A stretch of DNA of 7,656 nucleotides, taken from the NCBI GenBank assembly GCA_029856295.1, contig JAHQWS010000100.1:1-7656 (forward strand), in the 5' to 3' direction. The notes under the pieces are model-generated. The model had not been told where the DNA came from, did not search any database, and saw nothing but the letters and a program-made list of their open reading frames with translations. Shown here piece after piece: positions 6,215 through 7,656 of the stretch. The DNA comes from Promethearchaeia archaeon (lineage in GTDB: Archaea; Asgardarchaeota; Lokiarchaeia; Sigyniarchaeales; SOKP01). Made by a program: the position numbers and the translations under genes. How positions within the stretch are numbered: position 1 is the first letter of the stretch; each line of letters begins with the position of its first letter.

Positions 6215-6469
6215 TTACCATTTTACAGTTATGGCTTTTTCAGGGCAAACTTCAACGCATTTCATACAGCGCATACAAGTTGAAGGCCAAACGGGTGTTA
6301 TTCGCCATACTTGGGGATCTTTCGGATCTTCTTCTTCAACCCCCAGTACGTTATGCATTAAAAAAACGCATGGATCGCAGACTTTAAGACATATTGTGCA
6401 TTCTCGAGGGTCGATTCCTCCCTTGTCCCCACATTTAGTATAATCGATTTTAATTTTAGTTTTTTTCAT
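6215..6469 (-). CDS. Small ferredoxin-like protein with two iron-sulfur cluster motifs
   Basis: This is a probable cytoplasmic electron carrier of 84 residues from the chosen ATG. The second motif is a textbook CxxCxxCxxxCP at Cys65, 68, 71 and 75 (CMRCMKCVEVCP). The first is stretched: Cys13, then ten residues, then Cys24-xx-Cys27-xxx-Cys31-x-x-Cys34 within GIDPRECTICLKVCDPC. It supplies five cysteines instead of four. An insert of about 30 residues lies between the motifs, where short ferredoxins have about 20-25. Three starts are possible: 6523 (overlaps the upstream gene by 19 bases), 6496 (AGGTG five bases before it) and 6469 (GGGAG seven bases before it). I chose 6469 for its better ribosome site and because the conserved part begins just after it. 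It follows the larger iron-sulfur gene in the same operon, so the two probably work together. The physiological donor and acceptor are not indicated. Confidence 0.85.
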   Translation of the reverse strand: MKKTKIKIDYTKCGDKGGIDPRECTICLKVCDPCVFLMHNVLGVEEEDPKDPQVWRITPVWPSTCMRCMKCVEVCPEKAITVKW

Positions 6470-6476
6470 TTTTGAT

Positions 6477-6481
6477 CTCCC
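6477..6481 (-). promoter_or_regulatory. Shine-Dalgarno GGGAG deciding the ferredoxin start
   Basis: On the minus strand GGGAG stands seven bases before the ATG at 6469. This is the clearest ribosome-binding site in the window and it precedes the downstream gene of an operon, where archaea often need one. The competing AGGTG before the ATG at 6496 overlaps the stop codon of the upstream gene and is weaker. Confidence 0.45.
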
Positions 6482-6504
6482 TTTAGCTTTACTCATATCA
6501 TCAC

Positions 6505-7386
6505 CTAGTATGTTCCATCCCACCCGGGATATTCTTCTCTGGGGATAAGTTTTAGCGCATCGTTTTTACATGCATGACGACACACACCACACCCAAAACA
6601 CTTATCATAATCTACGATAACTCGTTTTTGCGAAGGGATATAACGTAAAGCGCTAAATTGGCACATTGAAACGCATTCCTTGCAACCTTGACATTTATCT
6701 TGATCTAATTGGATAATATATTCCGCTTTATAGAAGGCGTTCAAATTAAAATCATTTCTAAGACGAAGTCCCCCACACTCGGGGCTTTCGCACGAACAAA
6801 TTGCATTTATATACGGCACCGGCTGAAACCAAACAGACGCAATATATCCTTTTTTATTATGCTCTTCCAATCGTTCCATAGCTGTTTCGCGATCGATTCT
6901 AACCACTCGATTCTTCGGGATATATCTTGGGATTTTTTCAATAATCTCAGAAAGCATCCCAAAATTAATACAAACGGATTCTTTCGTACCTCTTTGCATA
7001 TATCTGCACAAACAGTAGTTCTCAATTATAGGTTCCGCCGCCAGCTCAGATAATATCATTTGAGCATCTTCTAAAGGAATTGCCTGTCCAAAATGCCCAT
7101 CACCTCGAGCGGGATTTCTATGCTTTTTTTCAGAATGAATCATCCCTTCAGCCGTTTTGCGTATAACTTTTCCTATAATTGGCATTTGCATTTTGTAGCC
7201 TAACCCAACCGAAGAAAAGCCTTTGATTTTTCGGATAAACAAGTTTTCCATACTTTTCCATTGTTCTTCTAAATAACTTCTCATTTCTGGTTCTGAACTA
7301 ATCTGATCAGCATAATAATTCTTTGCATTTAGGTACCATTTTTTGCCTGCACCATGTTTAAAACACCATTGACAAATAGTAGACAA
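6505..7386 (-). CDS. Multi-cysteine iron-sulfur protein with C-terminal 2[4Fe-4S] ferredoxin domain
   Basis: This 293-residue cytoplasmic protein is probably an electron-transfer or redox-sensing subunit; its exact family and reaction are unknown to me. The C-terminal ferredoxin domain (about 222-280) has two canonical motifs: Cys232, 235, 238, 242 (KCQGCKECVSMC) and Cys263, 266, 269, 273 (KCFGCGVCRHAC). The N-terminus has Cys5-xx-Cys8 followed by HGAGKKWYLNAKNYY at 11-25. The middle region adds CLCR at 125-128, Cys139 in VCINFG, and CSCESPECGGLRLR at 197-210. These six to eight extra cysteines could bind another cluster or metal. No signal peptide or membrane segment is seen. The start is TTG at 7386: a stop lies three codons upstream and no ATG comes before residue 35, which would remove the CxxC motif. 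AGAGG abuts the TTG. It is the first gene of a two-gene operon with the small ferredoxin. Confidence 0.86.
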   Translation of the reverse strand: MSTICQWCFKHGAGKKWYLNAKNYYADQISSEPEMRSYLEEQWKSMENLFIRKIKGFSSVGLGYKMQMPIIGKVIRKTAEGMIHSEKKHRNPARGDGHFGQAIPLEDAQMILSELAAEPIIENYCLCRYMQRGTKESVCINFGMLSEIIEKIPRYIPKNRVVRIDRETAMERLEEHNKKGYIASVWFQPVPYINAICSCESPECGGLRLRNDFNLNAFYKAEYIIQLDQDKCQGCKECVSMCQFSALRYIPSQKRVIVDYDKCFGCGVCRHACKNDALKLIPREEYPGWDGTY

Positions 7387-7656
7387 CCTCTTTTATATAT
7401 TATAATTCTAGTTTTTTACTATTTAATGTTTATCTTTCAGGAAAATAGAAATAAAGAATTAAACATTAATTAATAATATGTTAAACGTCTAACTATTTAT
7501 ATATTGATTTTTTAAGATTGATAATTGTTCGTTTATTAAGTACAAGTTAACTTTATTTAAAGAAAATAATTTAATCTTTTCAAATCTAAGTATTTAATCA
7601 TTTTGTCATGTTTTTCATAAGAATAGTACTATCATAAAAAAGCTTAACTTTAAAGA
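7387..7656. other. AT-rich upstream region, no gene seen
   Basis: These 270 bases hold stops in all frames, with only very short start-to-stop stretches. I see no RNA gene, CRISPR-like array or strong inverted repeat. The region presumably carries promoter sequence for the minus-strand operon and whatever lies beyond the window. Confidence 0.5.
7391..7405 (-). promoter_or_regulatory. TATA-like sequence just before the iron-sulfur operon
   Basis: On the minus strand a TTATAATATATAAA-type stretch lies immediately before the TTG start. It is the best TATA-like word in the window, but its centre is only about 10 bases from the TTG. Normal spacing would then place the transcription start inside the coding region. 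Either it is not the functional box, or the true start codon is further in. Confidence 0.25.

Noticed and set aside
6199..6443. Plus-strand open frames over the small ferredoxin gene
   Set aside because: They are antisense to the cysteine motifs of a clear ferredoxin, and their translations have no coherent composition.
6709..7053. Open frames on either strand overlapping the 293-residue iron-sulfur protein
   Set aside because: The main frame has conserved CxC and CxxC motifs and continues through the whole stretch. The others (6709-7053 plus, 6807-7025 minus) are shadows.
7460..7482. Imperfect inverted repeat around ATTAATTAAT near the window end
   Set aside because: The arms are only five bases (AACAT/ATGTT) in AT-rich DNA, which is too weak to call.

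Overview
The window reads as AT-rich archaeal chromosome, most likely from an Asgard (Lokiarchaeia-like) lineage. The grounds are two UPF0147 genes (a family essentially confined to archaea), a Ras/Rab-like small GTPase fused to an N-terminal longin-like domain (typical of Asgard genomes), an archaeal-style phosphoenolpyruvate synthase, GTG/TTG starts, and T-rich tracts at the ends of genes. The lineage is inferred from gene content; no rRNA or tRNA is present.

Layout. Positions 2-268 (+) hold the 3' part of a membrane protein that enters from outside the window. Positions 473-3376 (+) encode a phosphoenolpyruvate synthase with all catalytic motifs and an unusual, very AT-rich C-terminal extension of about 120 residues. 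Two tandem UPF0147 genes follow at 3552-3845 and 3869-4159 (+). From 4160 to 5056 there is no intact gene. This stretch holds the start-less 3' end of a lysine-rich protein ending in a PCNA-binding-like tail, a decayed minus-strand gene with two in-frame TAA codons, and a 12-residue vestige of a third UPF0147 copy. Positions 5057-6097 (+) encode the longin-GTPase fusion. A hairpin-rich intergenic region separates it from a convergent two-gene minus-strand operon (7386 to 6215) encoding a 293-residue multi-cysteine iron-sulfur protein and a short ferredoxin. The last 270 bases hold no gene.

Functionally, the PEP synthase links pyruvate to gluconeogenesis and the two iron-sulfur proteins look like an electron-transfer pair. 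Both fit an anaerobic metabolism, but nothing here shows that they act together. The GTPase is probably a regulatory or trafficking-type switch. The points that most deserve a second look are the longin-GTPase fusion with Ser in place of the switch-I Thr, the C-terminal extension of the PEP synthase, the cysteine-rich iron-sulfur pair, and the gene graveyard beside the UPF0147 tandem.
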